A program made the position numbers and the translations under genes. Shown here one piece after another: positions 13,935 to 14,070 of a stretch of DNA of 14,070 nucleotides (position 1 is its first letter; each line of letters starts with the position of its first letter). This DNA comes from JBJXGC01 sp046154545 (lineage in GTDB: Bacteria; Chloroflexota; Dehalococcoidia; Tepidiformales; Tepidiformaceae): the NCBI GenBank assembly GCA_046154545.1, contig JBJXGC010000356.1, forward strand, positions 1 to 14,070, read 5' to 3'. The notes beneath the pieces are model-generated. The model made no database searches. It saw nothing but the letters and a program-made list of their open reading frames with translations, and had not been told where the DNA came from.

Positions 13935-14070
13935 ATGACGATGCGCGCCCACCTTCATGAGCTGGTGGATCTGTTGCCCGAGTGCGAACTCGCATCCGCT
14001 AGGCGTCTCCTTGCGGCACTCCCGGACGATACGATGCTACGGGCCTTGATGGCCGCCCCGGGCGACGACG
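13935..14070 (+). CDS. Small antitoxin-like protein, partial (cut by window end)
   Basis: Only the first 45 residues are visible: 'MTMRAHLHELVDLLPECEL', then 'ASARRLLAAL', then 'LRALMAAPGDD'. This 'L-ELVD-LPE-EL--A-R-L--L' helix followed by 'LRAL--AP-DDEP' is a pattern I associate with short helical proteins often found next to RelE- or PIN-type toxins in high-GC bacteria. The rest of the gene and any toxin partner lie beyond the window, so the role is inferred. ATG 13941 is an alternative start. It has its own promoter and is separated from tyrS by a hairpin. Confidence 0.55.
   Translation, partial: MTMRAHLHELVDLLPECELASARRLLAALPDDTMLRALMAAPGDD

Overview
The window is very GC-rich, gene-dense chromosomal DNA from a bacterium. 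The mix of genes suggests Chloroflexota (Dehalococcoidia-like or a related high-GC lineage): a tandem CaiB/BaiF CoA-transferase, an amidohydrolase, a Cys-rich DUF3761-like membrane-anchored protein, a COG1033-type RND exporter, an AroH chorismate mutase beside a type I-beta DAHP synthase, and scpA, ribF and tyrS housekeeping genes. Several starts have a -10 hexamer 6-7 nt upstream and no Shine-Dalgarno. The phylum is inferred from gene content only; no rRNA or tRNA gene is visible.

Layout. 1-138 is the C-terminal end of a medium-chain alcohol dehydrogenase. 139-246 is a convergent gap holding a 7-bp tandem repeat that runs into the stop codon of the minus-strand amidohydrolase (247-1488). Divergent from that gene is an endonuclease/exonuclease/phosphatase-fold protein (1531-2271). 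A double-length CoA-transferase (2314-4755) follows and ends in a strong hairpin. Then come a 12-TM RND/MMPL exporter (4847-7291) and a small secreted or membrane-anchored Cys-rich protein (7418-8005). A leader of about 230 nt with an extended -10 promoter and a Trp-rich small ORF precedes the operon aroH (8272-8652), aroF (8666-9712), scpA (9777-10505). A minus-strand COG3910-type ATPase converges on scpA and carries an apparent frameshift near 10674-10682, so its conserved tail lies in another frame. It shares a divergent promoter region with ribF (11444-12376). tyrS (12513-13817) follows after a structured leader. The window ends inside a small antitoxin-like gene starting at 13935.

How the genes work together. 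aroH and aroF encode the prephenate branch point and the entry step of aromatic amino acid synthesis. tyrS, which uses tyrosine, is 3 kb away. RibF makes FMN and FAD, and ScpA is a chromosome-condensation subunit. The CoA-transferase, amidohydrolase and dehydrogenase look like catabolic accessory genes. I see no phage, IS, CRISPR or defence cluster. The most interesting signals are the possible aromatic-amino-acid leader before aroH, the CoA-transferase whose first half lacks the catalytic Asp, the ATPase frameshift, the heptamer array, and the recurring leaderless-type starts and U-less hairpins.
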